From positions 9,732 through 73,731 of the forward strand of contig JADJRF010000002.1 in the NCBI GenBank assembly GCA_016712355.1: a DNA stretch of 64,000 nt, given 5' to 3'. Of the stretch, positions 53,413 to 62,617 are shown piece by piece (within the stretch, counting starts at the first letter, position 1; every line of letters begins with the position of its first letter). This DNA is from Vampirovibrionales bacterium. Its GTDB lineage: Bacteria > Cyanobacteriota > Vampirovibrionia > Vampirovibrionales > Vampirovibrionaceae. The translations under genes and the position numbers were made by a program. Below the pieces are notes generated by a model. It had not been told where the DNA came from. It worked only from the letters and a program-made list of their open reading frames with translations, and made no database searches.

Positions 53413-54336
53413 TTACGCCTCGGAGCATTTGACCTCGGCGATCATCTTCTCTTCGGCACGAGCCGCCCCGAACTGAGCGTGCGCGTGCGCCTGCCACGGC
53501 AGGCCTTCCCAATCCTTGCGCTGGGAAAGGTCAGTCGTCAGCTCACGGGTAACGCCGACGCGCATGCCCATTGGCATCCACACGGGGCACCGTCGGTAGG
53601 AGTTTCCGTCCACCGGTAATGCCTGATAATTGTGGAAGTCGATGTTCAGGTAATTCAACCGGCCGGTGCGCTCGAACTGCCCGAGCAAACTGTCGCGGTC
53701 GGTCACCTTGTCATCGTTCAGCATGTCTTTGAGCTGCTTGGCGGTGATCGCCATATGCAAGCCGTTGCCCGGCCCGTCGTCCATGATCGCTTCGTTCTTG
53801 ACGAACAGAGCAAAGACGGCGTTCAGCTTTGCGCGGTTGAGTCCGGTGGCGGCCGGCGTGCCGCTGTTGACGACATCGACGGCGATGACCTGGCCCGCAG
53901 GGAACGTGACATCAGTGTCATCGCCCGGCAGCGTCTTGCCGCGCTTGACGGCGGCGAACATCGCAGCGACGGCAACCGAATCCTTGCGGCGGTTGTACGT
54001 CATGGCGATCTGCCGCATCACCGAACTGGTCGGATCGGTCAGCCGCACGGTGTCGGAGAAATACGGCCAGTGCTTCGTGAACTTCCACGAAGCGGTTTGC
54101 AACCACCGGCGGGTGAACTGCAGCTCGCTAACGGTGATCGGCTGATAGTCCGAGCCGGGAACAAACGGCAGCGGGTCTTCAAACGGCGCGATTTCGTCGA
54201 AGGAAAGGCCCTGCTCTGCGTCGACGTTGAACGGCTCGCAATACTGCCAGATCCGGCTCGTCTCTTGCTGCAGCAGCAGCCGCAGCCCGTCATGGTAAGC
54301 AACCTGCACTTGATTTTCAGTAGGTCCGAGTGCCAT
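53413..54336 (-). CDS. Major capsid protein, second version
   Basis: The product is 307 residues, collinear with 8921-9844. Differences include CEPF for CEQF, FVKNEA for FVQKEA and YQALPV for YQGLPV, all compatible with function. Both versions are intact, which argues that substitutions are real allelic variation while indels elsewhere are errors. Confidence 0.75.
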   Translation of the reverse strand: MALGPTENQVQVAYHDGLRLLLQQETSRIWQYCEPFNVDAEQGLSFDEIAPFEDPLPFVPGSDYQPITVSELQFTRRWLQTASWKFTKHWPYFSDTVRLTDPTSSVMRQIAMTYNRRKDSVAVAAMFAAVKRGKTLPGDDTDVTFPAGQVIAVDVVNSGTPAATGLNRAKLNAVFALFVKNEAIMDDGPGNGLHMAITAKQLKDMLNDDKVTDRDSLLGQFERTGRLNYLNIDFHNYQALPVDGNSYRRCPVWMPMGMRVGVTRELTTDLSQRKDWEGLPWQAHAHAQFGAARAEEKMIAEVKCSEA

Positions 54337-54445
54337 AGCACACCTCGCGTTGATCCAAACTGCGTCTGTTTGGGTTGCCCGCGAGGCGCGGACCCGGTTA
54401 GTGGTAGGCTAGTTTTCCAGACCCGTCTTGAACGGGTTGCCCGGA

Positions 54446-55210
54446 TTATCTCTTAAGCGCGAACCCGCGGATGATGTATCTGCCGGTTCCCGATTTCGTA
54501 AACGTCCCGCCGCCGATCGTGCCGGCGAGCGGCATGTCCGCTATCAGCAGGAACAGCCGCATGGTATCGGCCGTCGCCTGCGAGGCCATTGCCCATTTTC
54601 CGCCCGTCTCGCCAGTGAAGCCGGGGACTGTTTCCGACGCGGAGAGCGCGCCGAATTGCAGCGCCAGCCGGCCCGGCGCGTCCGTCGTCACAGGGGCATC
54701 GGCGATCGCAGTTGCTGCGCCCGAGACGACCGCCGGGCCGATCACTGCCGTCGGATTGGCGTTGCTGAACGCGTGAATAACCGATTGCTGCGTACCGAGC
54801 GCCGTGCCACCCGCATTGGTAATTGATACGGTGCCCGTTTCTGTCCCGTCGGCGACCTTGCGATGTATCCATTGCCGAGTGGTGCCGGTCGTGTCCGCAT
54901 AGAGCAGTTCCCAGCCATCGGGAAACGTGTATGTAGCAGCCGCCTGCGTTGAGTTGTTCATGTGCGCTGTCTGCATCAGCAGCACGTCGCCGGCCTGTGC
55001 CCGCGGGAAGCCGGGCGTTATCGCGACATTGCCGGCAACACGGCTGTACGCTCCGCTGCCTTGGTACATTGGCATCGGCGGGATACCGAGGCCGAAGAAG
55101 CGCGGGGAGAAGTACCGCGGGGCAAAATGCCGCAAAGTCACAAGTTCGTTCAGCACGCCCCGATCATCGGGCGGGCGGCGGAAATCAGTGAACACATTGC
55201 GGCGCAGCAT
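54446..55210 (-). CDS. Beta-sandwich head-associated protein, second version
   Basis: The product is 254 residues, with the variable segment NPTAVIGPAVVSGAATAIAD instead of NPASVIGAAVVSGAANSITD. The surrounding 200 residues are virtually unchanged, so this loop is under diversifying pressure or was exchanged by recombination. Confidence 0.5.
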   Translation of the reverse strand: MLRRNVFTDFRRPPDDRGVLNELVTLRHFAPRYFSPRFFGLGIPPMPMYQGSGAYSRVAGNVAITPGFPRAQAGDVLLMQTAHMNNSTQAAATYTFPDGWELLYADTTGTTRQWIHRKVADGTETGTVSITNAGGTALGTQQSVIHAFSNANPTAVIGPAVVSGAATAIADAPVTTDAPGRLALQFGALSASETVPGFTGETGGKWAMASQATADTMRLFLLIADMPLAGTIGGGTFTKSGTGRYIIRGFALKR

Positions 55211-55212
55211 CG

Positions 55213-55560
55213 CTATTTCCCGATGAGCTGCAACACGAGGCCAGTATCGCCATCCTGGTAGTCGCCAGTCGCAACGCCGACGTCGAACTCGTAGACGTCC
55301 GGCAGGCCGGTGAAGTGCGTCACCAGCGACCCGGCCGAGCCCATGTCAGCGGCGACGATCTTCTTGACCGTATCCCATGCGCCCGCCACGCCATCATTCG
55401 CGGCCGCCTTCAGCCGCTGGCGGAACGTGACGACTGACCCGGACGTAAGCGCCGACACAACCGTCAGCGACAGTGCGCCATCAGCCGGCGAGACGGCGCC
55501 GGCGGTGGTGCTCAGCCACGTGTTCTGTGCGGTGACCGCTATGCGGTTTTTGTCGGCCAA
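55213..55560 (-). CDS. Small beta-rich virion protein, second version
   Basis: The product is 115 residues; differs from 10724-11071 by DYQDGDTG for DYQAGDTG and a few silent changes. Intact. Confidence 0.5.
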   Translation of the reverse strand: MADKNRIAVTAQNTWLSTTAGAVSPADGALSLTVVSALTSGSVVTFRQRLKAAANDGVAGAWDTVKKIVAADMGSAGSLVTHFTGLPDVYEFDVGVATGDYQDGDTGLVLQLIGK

Positions 55561-55569
55561 GTCTACCTC

Positions 55570-56454
55570 CTATGCGCCGGCAGCGATCTTGCGCTGAATG
55601 GCAGTTTCCCACTGTGCCCGCGCCTGGCGCTGCGCCTCGGGGCCACTCTTGCCTTTGATGCGGCTCTGGAAGTCGCCGTCGGCAATCAGCCTGTCAACCT
55701 CGGATGCCGCGCTTGCTGCGCCAGCACCGCCGCCAGGAGTCGCGCCGTCCTCCGACGTGTCGCGCCCGATCGCTGCGAACATCTTGCGGAACGTCGGGTC
55801 GGCGTCGAAGCCGTACTGCTTCAGCCAGTCGCGGAACGCATCGCCGCCATACTTCGACACGGCGCGATCAGCCAGAGCAGTGCGGGTGTCGTATTCCGCT
55901 CCCCACTCGCGCCGCAACGCCGCCTCGCCCTCTTGCGCGCGCTTTGCCATCTCGGCTTCGTGGTTGCGCATCGCCTCGACGTTGGCCCGATGCAATTCTT
56001 CATTCAGCGTCTGCACCGCCGCCGGCGCGAGCCCGAGTTTATGAAAGACGGGAAGCCGCGCCTTGATCAGGTTTTCGTCGTACGGGTAATCGTCCGGCAG
56101 ATCCTTCGGCTTCTCCAGCTTGTAGCCGTCGGGCGTCTCGGGGCGTCCAAGCGCCGAATAAACCTTGTCGAAAGCGCCAGGAGCATGCGGGTCATCGGGC
56201 AGCCGCAGCAGCTTATCCTTTGGCGCTCCGAGCAGCTTCTCGGCGTTGATGTACGAGCGCGCGACGTGCGGCAGCGCTTCGGCCGGATCGCCGAGCTTGT
56301 CCCAGCCCTTCGCCGTAGCCGCAGGCTTCAGGTCATCGGGCCACGCCCATGCCTGCGCAGCGGGTGCTGGTGCGTCGGTGGTGACCTGTGGCGGCGGCGC
56401 GTCGGTTGTCGCAACTGGTGCGGCCGAAGTAATCTCAGTCAAAGAACTCTCCAT
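55570..56454 (-). CDS. Scaffolding protein, second version
   Basis: The product is 294 residues. The segment LLGAPKDKLLRLPDDPHAPG replaces LLHTPAEKIVRLPDDPKAPG, plus other changes over 56050-56350, whereas the last 200 bases match. This is a mosaic allele of 11081-11965. Confidence 0.7.
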   Translation of the reverse strand: MESSLTEITSAAPVATTDAPPPQVTTDAPAPAAQAWAWPDDLKPAATAKGWDKLGDPAEALPHVARSYINAEKLLGAPKDKLLRLPDDPHAPGAFDKVYSALGRPETPDGYKLEKPKDLPDDYPYDENLIKARLPVFHKLGLAPAAVQTLNEELHRANVEAMRNHEAEMAKRAQEGEAALRREWGAEYDTRTALADRAVSKYGGDAFRDWLKQYGFDADPTFRKMFAAIGRDTSEDGATPGGGAGAASAASEVDRLIADGDFQSRIKGKSGPEAQRQARAQWETAIQRKIAAGA

Positions 56455-56695
56455 CTTTCACGTGGCCGTAGACGATTTGCTGCACTTGATCGTTGTCAAG
56501 CGCCATTTGTTCGGTGATCCACAATATCACGCTGCGCTGCCCTTCGCGATATGCACTCTCGTGCGTGTCCCCGGCGCAATAGGTGGACCCGATTGCACGA
56601 AAGCGCGCCGCCAGATCAGCCAGCACCCACTTACCGGAGCCATCGGCAAATGCGCCCCGGTAGATCGAGGCGCGGCGCCGGAGCCTACCCAGCAT
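56435..56695 (-). CDS. Small head-operon protein, second version
   Basis: The product is 86 residues, identical to 11946-12206. ATG 56695 lies within the portal stop region; the C-terminus overlaps the scaffold start. Confidence 0.6.
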   Translation of the reverse strand: MLGRLRRRASIYRGAFADGSGKWVLADLAARFRAIGSTYCAGDTHESAYREGQRSVILWITEQMALDNDQVQQIVYGHVKDGEFFD

Positions 56696-58283
56696 AGGTG
56701 CTCTCCGCGTCCGCGGCCAACTTGGCAACGGTGGCGCCGGTTATTGCGGTCTGCCCCAGCGCAGCCATCTGCTGCTGCTTGGCCTCGGCCTCGCGCATCG
56801 CCTGCACACGCTCACGCGATGCCAGCACCTTGAGCGGCGCCCCGAACGCCTTGGCTAGCTCGCGGATCGTCTCTTCGCTATCGACCACGGCAGCGGCGCG
56901 CGGATCGAACTGCGCCACAAGCGCTGCGCCTTCCAGCGTGCGCTGAATGGATTCCGCAACCGCCAACTCCTTGCCCTGTGAGATGACAGAGCGGAACTCA
57001 ACGTCGTAATCTGCGAATGATCCCTCTTGCGGCGGCTCGATAACGCCCGCGCGGATCAGCAGCCCGAAGAACCGCTTGCCGGCCGGCTCGGCCATCTCTT
57101 GCTCGAGCCGCCCCACCGGTGCGCCCATGCGCCGCGCCATCTGCTGCCGGCGCCCAATCCATTCGGTGGCCGTCATGTTCGGCGACTCGGGCGGCTGAAG
57201 CAGGAAGTAGAAATATGCCTCGCGGATCGCGTTGCGCCGGTCGTGCTCGTACTCTAGCAGGAACGGCAAGCCTTCCGCCGACGGCCACTTCCGCACCTCG
57301 GCATTCGCCGCCGCGACGTTGGTAGAGTAGCTGTGCACCGCGCCTGGCCGGCGCGCTTGGCTCAGTCCGCGGCGAAACATCCCATCTGGCACGTAGACCT
57401 CTGGCTCGGCGGTGTACTGCCCGGCCTTGAGGTTGGTGCGGCCCATCGCGTTGACGCGGATCACCTCGTCGAGCACGGTCATTCCAGGCGACCAGCCGTA
57501 GGCCGAGCAGCCCGAACGATCCCAACGCGGCACGACGAAGGGGAACTCCATAAACCCGCCCTCGTCGAGCATGTGCTTTGTGTCTTCCTCGATGTAGACG
57601 CTCGCCCAGGGCATCCGAGTCCGCGAGGCGCCAGGCACCTCCCAGCGCGGGTGCACCGAATGCAGGATGGTCACCTTCTCGCCGGGATACTTTTCCAGCC
57701 GCTGCCGCACCCGTGGCGATGCGCGATCGCCCCACGTTTCGACCACCTGGCGGACGGTCATCGGGTAGCGCCGCATGCGGGTATCAACTATGCCGTACGC
57801 GTTTTCGCCGATGACGATTTCCGACGCCGGCTCGTATTTGCAGATTAGATGTTTGCCGGGGACATCGCTGATGAACATGCATCCATGGCCGAGCCCGGCA
57901 GTGGAGCGCAACACCGATTGCCGCGCCGTCGTCCAACCCGAGCGCGGATGATCAATCGCGGCGTTGAGGTTATGCGTCGCGTACGCCGCCCACTCAGCAG
58001 CATAGCCGCCCATCTCCATAGCGCGATCGTCACGCGGCACGACTTCGAACGGGTCGCGCCGAAACAGCATCTCATCGAGGCCGGCGACGAGGTTGTCCAG
58101 CACCTCACGGCCGGTGTCGTCAACAGTCGGCGACGTCGGCGGACCGTCTGGATTGACGCCCCAATTTTCCGCCTCCTGCGGAAAGAAGTAGCGCACGAGC
58201 TTGCGCCACTTGTCCTCGCGCGCCGATCGCTCGGATAGCAGTTCTGACCACCGCTGAATGATGCTGTTGGCGGTGTCTGTCAT
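56685..58283 (-). CDS. Portal protein, second version
   Basis: The product is 532 residues, intact. It differs from 12196-13794 by mostly third-position changes at 57170-57650 and by HMLDEGGFMEF for HLLDEGGFIEF. The predominance of silent changes shows purifying selection on real alleles. Confidence 0.85.
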   Translation of the reverse strand: MTDTANSIIQRWSELLSERSAREDKWRKLVRYFFPQEAENWGVNPDGPPTSPTVDDTGREVLDNLVAGLDEMLFRRDPFEVVPRDDRAMEMGGYAAEWAAYATHNLNAAIDHPRSGWTTARQSVLRSTAGLGHGCMFISDVPGKHLICKYEPASEIVIGENAYGIVDTRMRRYPMTVRQVVETWGDRASPRVRQRLEKYPGEKVTILHSVHPRWEVPGASRTRMPWASVYIEEDTKHMLDEGGFMEFPFVVPRWDRSGCSAYGWSPGMTVLDEVIRVNAMGRTNLKAGQYTAEPEVYVPDGMFRRGLSQARRPGAVHSYSTNVAAANAEVRKWPSAEGLPFLLEYEHDRRNAIREAYFYFLLQPPESPNMTATEWIGRRQQMARRMGAPVGRLEQEMAEPAGKRFFGLLIRAGVIEPPQEGSFADYDVEFRSVISQGKELAVAESIQRTLEGAALVAQFDPRAAAVVDSEETIRELAKAFGAPLKVLASRERVQAMREAEAKQQQMAALGQTAITGATVAKLAADAESTYAG

Positions 58284-58477
58284 TGGCCGAGCAGCACCTT
58301 TGGGGCGGTCGGAGCCGGGTTGACGAGCCCGAAGCCACCGGTGACCAGCGTGCTCGAGCGCCCGGCCGCCAGGCGGTTGCGCTTCTCCTCGAGGCGCCGC
58401 GCCTCGTTCGCCGCAGTGTCGTCAACAACCGGGACGGGCGGCGGTGCCTTCGGTGCCTTCGGTGTCCCGCCCATCAT
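58280..58477 (-). CDS. Small Pro-rich protein, second version
   Basis: The product is 65 residues, identical to 13791-13988, between terminase and portal with TGATG and ATGA overlaps. Confidence 0.6.
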   Translation of the reverse strand: MMGGTPKAPKAPPPVPVVDDTAANEARRLEEKRNRLAAGRSSTLVTGGFGLVNPAPTAPKVLLGQ

Positions 58478-60659
58478 CAATGCTCCATCATGTTCCACGG
58501 CCGGCGCGTGCCCGGCCACTCGTCAACAGCCGCCGTGATCGGCCGGTGCATGGCGCCAATTCGGAACGCGTCGCAATTGTGGACGATCGCCCCGTTCGCC
58601 AGCGCGAACTGCCCAACATCAGGAACCGTCAGGCACCACACATCCGATGTTTCGGAGAGCGTCCTTACGCGCTCGATACGCAACGCCCTTGCATGCTTCG
58701 CTACAGTATTTTTGGCTGTGCCCGCTTTTCCGTACGAGCGCGTTAAAGACTTGCCCGCAACCTCCGCACGGCTTCGGCTCTCGCTTCCACTTTGTCCAGT
58801 TCTTGGCTCTTTCCGCATGACGGCGATGCCATAACCTTCCTGTTTCAGACCGATGCCACTCAGCCGCGCGGTCCAGCGCAACTTGCCCAAATCCCGCCCG
58901 GAATCTGACCTTGCCAAGATTTTCTGAGGCAGGCATGCACTCAAGGTTTGAAATGCTATTGTTTGCTGGCTCGTGGTCGCGATGATGGATGTGACACCCG
59001 CTCGGAATATCTCCGAAAGCAGCCGACCATACTTCTCGGTGAAGCTTCTTGCCGCCCCTAGAATAGTACCTTTCAGACGGCCAAAGCCGATAAAGGCCAC
59101 CGTCAAAATACTGTGTGAGCGCATCGAGCACGACAGGATCACTGAACCCGGATAAAGGGACTCTGCGGATTTCCACCCGTTCTCCGTCAGAAACAAATGA
59201 TCCGGCGTACATCTCACCGTATACCCTCCTGCGAACTCCACTTCCACAAGTCGGGCATTGGCCCTCGTTACTCTCGGATTCGAGTACCGCTTCCAGCCAC
59301 ATGTCGTTTGGACCTCTCCATTAAACGGTAGGTCCATTATACGACACGTTCCGTAACGCGTCAGTACTTTAGTTTCGCCAACAAAACAGCCATGCGAAGA
59401 CCAATCGTGGTGCGGAACGTCCTGATATGTCTGCCGTTTCTCGTCATACTCACGGTGGTACTGGCGCAGCGCCGCAATGCCGCGCTTGCACCGCTCGGCA
59501 TCGAACCAGCACCGCGGCAGCATCCGACGCACCTGGTCGATACCGTCGGCGCGGTATCCCTTCTCCGAGAGCGGGATCGTAGATTGGATTGTAGGCTGCA
59601 CGCCCAGGCCAACGAGCGTGGCGGCGCGCGTTTCGCCGACGCTGATGTCCCGGCTGCGGGTGTCGTGCGGCATCACGTGCTCGCCGTAGAGATACCCGCA
59701 CTCGGCGGCGCGTTCCTTGAGCATCTTGGCGTAAAACGGCAGGCCCTCGCCGCTCGCCTCGAAATAGTCGATGAGATGCACGGCAGCGCCGACACGCTGC
59801 ACGAACCAGACAGCCGTCGCATCGCTGATCCCCAAATCCCACCACGTCTCGACCAGCTTTGCGGGGTCGTGCGGGACTTTGGTGATGCGGCCCTCGTCTT
59901 GCGCACGCGTCATCAACCGGCCGTAGTATGCCCCCGGCATCGCGGCGGTAAAGTCGCAGAGGTATTCCTGCCTAAAGCGAGCATCGCCTTCCTCGTCGCC
60001 GAACAGGTCTATCAGTTCGCGGCGCTCACGCTCGAGCGTAACGTCCGAAAACACGCCCGTCTTGGTGGCAGGCAGAATTTCGCAGTACCAATCAGGATCG
60101 TTGCGCGCCGCATCGAACATCGAGGCCGCATGATTGAGGCCGCGCGGGGTGGTAATGAACAACGCCCAGCCGTCGTTTTCGGCCAGGATCGGGCGCAGGA
60201 AAGCCCAGCTTTGCGGATCAGCCAGCGCCCATTCGAATAGACGATGCCGATTGGCGTGCTGCCGACGAGCGAATCGTAATTATCCGAGCCGATCAGTTGC
60301 CAGGTCGAGCCGCACTCGAAGTCGATCATCATCTCTTGATCGCGCGTGCGACTGCGGATCGCCGGCGGAAAGGCCTCGTCGATGCGGCGCAAGCCAGTGT
60401 GCGGGTTGATCGCGTGCCAAATGGCCTTGCGTGCCTGCGCCGCTTCGGGAAGCATGTGCCAGTAATTCCCGATGCGATTGTGAGCCGCTACGGCGGTCCA
60501 GTGCATGGCGATCGCGTCTTTTCCGCTGCGGCGGTGCCACACTGGGATCGCGCGCTTACAGCCTGCCTCCATAGCTGCCCATAGCGGCCATTGGTACCGC
60601 CGCAATTCGAAGTTGTGCGGGAGGACGACCGGATCAGGCCGTCGCAGCGCCATCGCCAT
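58477..60659 (-). CDS. Terminase large subunit interrupted by an intein (frameshifted near 60235)
   Basis: The mature protein equals the 456-residue terminase of the first version. The 271-codon intein (58576-59388) separates Gly424 from Cys425, directly before the last nuclease Asp (DAFRIG). Splicing would be needed to rebuild the active site and produce a functional packaging motor. The missing C near 60235 (cattcgaat versus cattccgaat) breaks the ATPase part and is likely a sequencing error, because everything around it is conserved. Confidence 0.88.
58573..58578 (-). other. Intein C-terminal splice junction (Asn271/Cys+1)
   Basis: Codons aat (58578-58576, Asn271) and tgc (58575-58573, Cys+1) form the downstream junction; the preceding codon encodes His270. 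Asn cyclisation and Cys+1 attack are the standard final splicing steps. Cys+1 is the terminase's own Cys425, kept in the intein-free allele. Confidence 0.9.
58619..59302 (-). CDS. HNH homing endonuclease nested out of frame inside the intein
   Basis: The product is 227 residues, in a frame offset by two bases from the intein. ATG 59302 has an SD (GGAGAGG) ten bases upstream, so it can be translated independently. Zinc pair CPTC at 16-19; HNH_3 core KKLHREVWSAAFGDIPSGCH through IHHRDHEPANNSISNL with His106/107, Asp109, Asn114/115 and Asn119; C-terminal zinc finger CGGCGQVF...YCSEACKGVAYR (Cys179, 182, 200, 204). These are the features of HNH homing endonucleases that usually reside in introns or between genes. 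It overlaps intein codons 29-257, including block B and the start of block F. Predicted to cut the intein-free allele. Confidence 0.93.
   Translation of the reverse strand: MWLEAVLESESNEGQCPTCGSGVRRRVYGEMYAGSFVSDGERVEIRRVPLSGFSDPVVLDALTQYFDGGLYRLWPSERYYSRGGKKLHREVWSAAFGDIPSGCHIHHRDHEPANNSISNLECMPASENLGKVRFRAGFGQVALDRAAEWHRSETGRLWHRRHAERAKNWTKWKREPKPCGGCGQVFNALVRKSGHSQKYCSEACKGVAYRARKDALRNIGCVVPDGS
59302..59322 (-). promoter_or_regulatory. Shine-Dalgarno sequence of the nested HNH gene
   Basis: GGAGAGG, ten bases before ATG 59302, lies inside intein codons 23-25. It is the best SD in this stretch and supports separate translation of the nuclease. Confidence 0.65.
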
Positions 60660-61107
60660 CTGTGCCCTCGGGCGGCTTGAACATGTGGCGAATGACCACC
60701 TCGGCCTTCAGCGGCTCGCCATTCTCGCCGGTCAGCGCAACGCGCTCCCGGTACTTGTTTGGATCGGCAGCCTTGAGCAGAAAGATCAGCATCGTGTCTG
60801 AATATTCGCGGATCAGGCCGACCTCGGCTCCCATCTGATACACTGGCTTGTCAACGCCGTCGTGAGCACGCCGGTACCCTTCGTCCTCCAGATTCCAGCA
60901 CGCCACCTTGAGCGCTTCGGCCCAGGCGCTCGCAAAGTCTGCATGCTCGTGCCGCCAGTAGAGCGCCGTGCGGCGGCTGATGTTTGCCGCGATGCACGCG
61001 TCCTTGACTTTGCCGGTTTCTGCGAGCGCCTCGGCAAACTTCTCGATCACCTCGGGGGTGCAACCATTCTCGCGATCTGCGTAGGCCGGCGAGATTGAAG
61101 TGCTCAC
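60634..61107 (-). CDS. Terminase small subunit, second version
   Basis: The product is 157 residues from GTG 61107 (GTGA). It differs from 15333-15809 in the first ten residues and in silent changes at 61040-61160; the HTH and the rest are identical. Intact. Confidence 0.8.
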   Translation of the reverse strand: MSTSISPAYADRENGCTPEVIEKFAEALAETGKVKDACIAANISRRTALYWRHEHADFASAWAEALKVACWNLEDEGYRRAHDGVDKPVYQMGAEVGLIREYSDTMLIFLLKAADPNKYRERVALTGENGEPLKAEVVIRHMFKPPEGTDGDGAATA

Positions 61108-61419
61108 GCTACATCCCTCCTGGCGCCGATGCGGTGCCGCTTGCGGATGATGCTGATGGTCGATCGCCCGAGCTCAGCCGCCATCTCCTCGTCGGTGAGG
61201 CCAGTCGCCGCCATCGTGCGGAGCAAATCCACCCTCGGCCAGAGACCACCGCCGCAGCGACCCGGCCAGGATGCCGCGTTCTCGCATCCTGGCGATTCTG
61301 TGCTCTACCACTCGCGGGGAAATATCCAGCACATGCGCAATCTCAGTCATCGTCAGCCCGACCACCCACAAGGCAGATACACCGGCATCATGATAACTGA
61401 TGGAGTGCGCATTTGTCAC
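61104..61419 (-). CDS. Two-HTH regulator, frameshifted second version
   Basis: GTG start 61419. An extra C near 61231 destroys the C-terminal GcrA-like half. It ends GARRDVA, one residue longer than the first version at the repaired C-terminus. The upstream module (61414-61433) has one G fewer. Confidence 0.55.
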
Positions 61420-61428
61420 GGGTTTGGT

Positions 61429-61691
61429 CTACCGGCTGTGCTGCATGGCCCGCAGCATGTCCCGCGCCTTGCCGAGCTGATCAAGCGGCAGAGAGCGACA
61501 GATCTCCTCGATCTCGTCCTGCCACCTGATCCGCATCACCGCGGCACTGAGACGGTCCTCCGCCCCGGCCGGAGGGGCAGTCTCCCAGCGGTACAGCGTG
61601 GCGCGGTCGACGTGGAGCGCAGCGGCAATCGCGGTTTGGTCAAGCCGCTCTGCGTCAGACGGGCCAGCGCCTCGGCAAAGGCGGTGGTCAT
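61429..61691 (-). CDS. HTH protein, frameshifted second version
   Basis: Same as 16128-16391, but one base is missing near 61635 (gcggtttgg versus gcggctctgg), breaking the HTH in the middle. ATG 61691 and its SD are preserved. Confidence 0.55.
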
Positions 61692-62003
61692 GGCTTGCTC
61701 CTTTCCAGCAGGACCTTGACCAGCGCATCAGCTTCGGCGACGACATCCGGCGTGGCGTAACTAAGGTCGCAGAAGCCGCTCACCGAATAGCCAAGCTGCG
61801 CGGATCTGCATCTGATCTTCGGCCGGAAAGTCCATGCGCGCCAGCTCGTTTAGATCTAGCTGACCGGTGCTGAACAGATGATCGACGATCTTGTTCCGGC
61901 GAAATCTGGCGACGCCGTGCTTGTCAATCTCGATCGGCTGCATCGGGTGTTTCACGGCGCGTGCTCCTTTGGTTGGCCGGGCGATGATCTCGGCGCGGGT
62001 CAT
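61688..62003 (-). CDS. Conserved phage hypothetical, frameshifted second version
   Basis: Same as 16388-16705 from ATG 62003, with a deletion near 61797 that removes AQLLGYSV context and shifts the frame. Earlier codons are identical to the first version. Confidence 0.5.
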
Positions 62004-62567
62004 GCCGACACCTCGTGCGCCATCAAACGGTCGCGGAACATGCGGGCTCGCGCATCCCCCGCCGCAGCCCACGCCGCAGCCCTCGCCGCATCCCTCGCCG
62101 CAGCCCCCGCCGCATCCCCCGCCGCAGCCCCCGCCGCAGCCCTCGCCGCAGCCCTCGCCGCAGCCCTCGCCGCATCCCCCGCCGCAGCCCTCGCCGCAGC
62201 CCACGCCGCAGCCCTCGCCGCAGCCCACGCCGCAGCCCACGCCGCACGCAACTCATCGTCTGTCGCGTTACCGTCTGCATGTCGGCGCGCGACATCAATT
62301 GCGTTGCGGCTCCGATCGTCCGTCATCAGTGGCGCACCGCGTCGGCGAAATCGCACGCCAGGTGCCGAGAGAACGAGTCTGCCGGCTCGATCGTTGCGCG
62401 AAGACACCACAGCGCGTCCTCAAGTCCGTTGCTGTCGAGCACGGCGGTTAGCGGACCGGCTTATTGGCGCCGTGCTTGCGGACGCCACCAAGCGATTTAG
62501 CAAGCTTGGCGTAGCCCTCTTTGCAGGCTTCGTGCTCGCGCAATAATTCAAACGTTGTGTGCAGCAT
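62000..62567 (-). CDS. Early protein with expanded Ala-rich repeat tail, frameshifted
   Basis: ATG 62567. Single-base losses near 62455 and 62327 break the N-terminal half. The tail contains 15 clean 12-bp units encoding AAWA/AAR/AAG/GDA tetrads over 60 residues, twice the first version. Confidence 0.6.
62061..62240. repeat. 12-bp minisatellite, long allele (180 bp)
   Basis: Fifteen consecutive units of gccgca(g/t)ccc(a/t/c)c, followed by a partial unit. Variant units (gccgcatccctc, gccgcatccccc) are interspersed, indicating expansion by recombination or slippage. The 90-base difference from 16763-16852 keeps the protein frame. Confidence 0.92.
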
Positions 62568-62617
62568 GTCATCATCTCCCGTTCCGACAGAGAGATACTA
62601 CCAGATTGCGCGGCACA

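Larger units (their letters stand above)
58576..59388 (-). mobile_element. Intein in terminase large subunit, 271 residues
   Basis: Block A starts CFVGETKVLTRYGTCRIMDL with Cys1. Block B GYTVRCTPDHLFL has Thr61 and His64. Block F is VWCLTVPDVGQFAL (residues 250-263, Cys252 at a position that is often Asp). Block G is ANGAIVHN with His270 and Asn271, followed by Cys+1. All splicing residues are present. The region between residues about 90 and 245 has no in-frame LAGLIDADG or HNH motif; it is dual-coding with the HNH gene at 58619-59302. The DNA is more A/T-rich than the flanking terminase. The insertion is absent from the first version. Confidence 0.93.

Noticed and set aside
54446..55210. 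Diversity-generating retroelement target
   Set aside because: No reverse transcriptase, template repeat or adenine-specific pattern was seen; differences are ordinary substitutions.
58619..59302. HNH frame as a chance shadow of the intein
   Set aside because: It contains a full, ordered set of HNH and zinc-finger residues, a methionine start and an SD, which a chance frame would not show.
62061..62240. CRISPR-like array
   Set aside because: Units are 12 bp, contiguous, coding and without spacers; this is a minisatellite.
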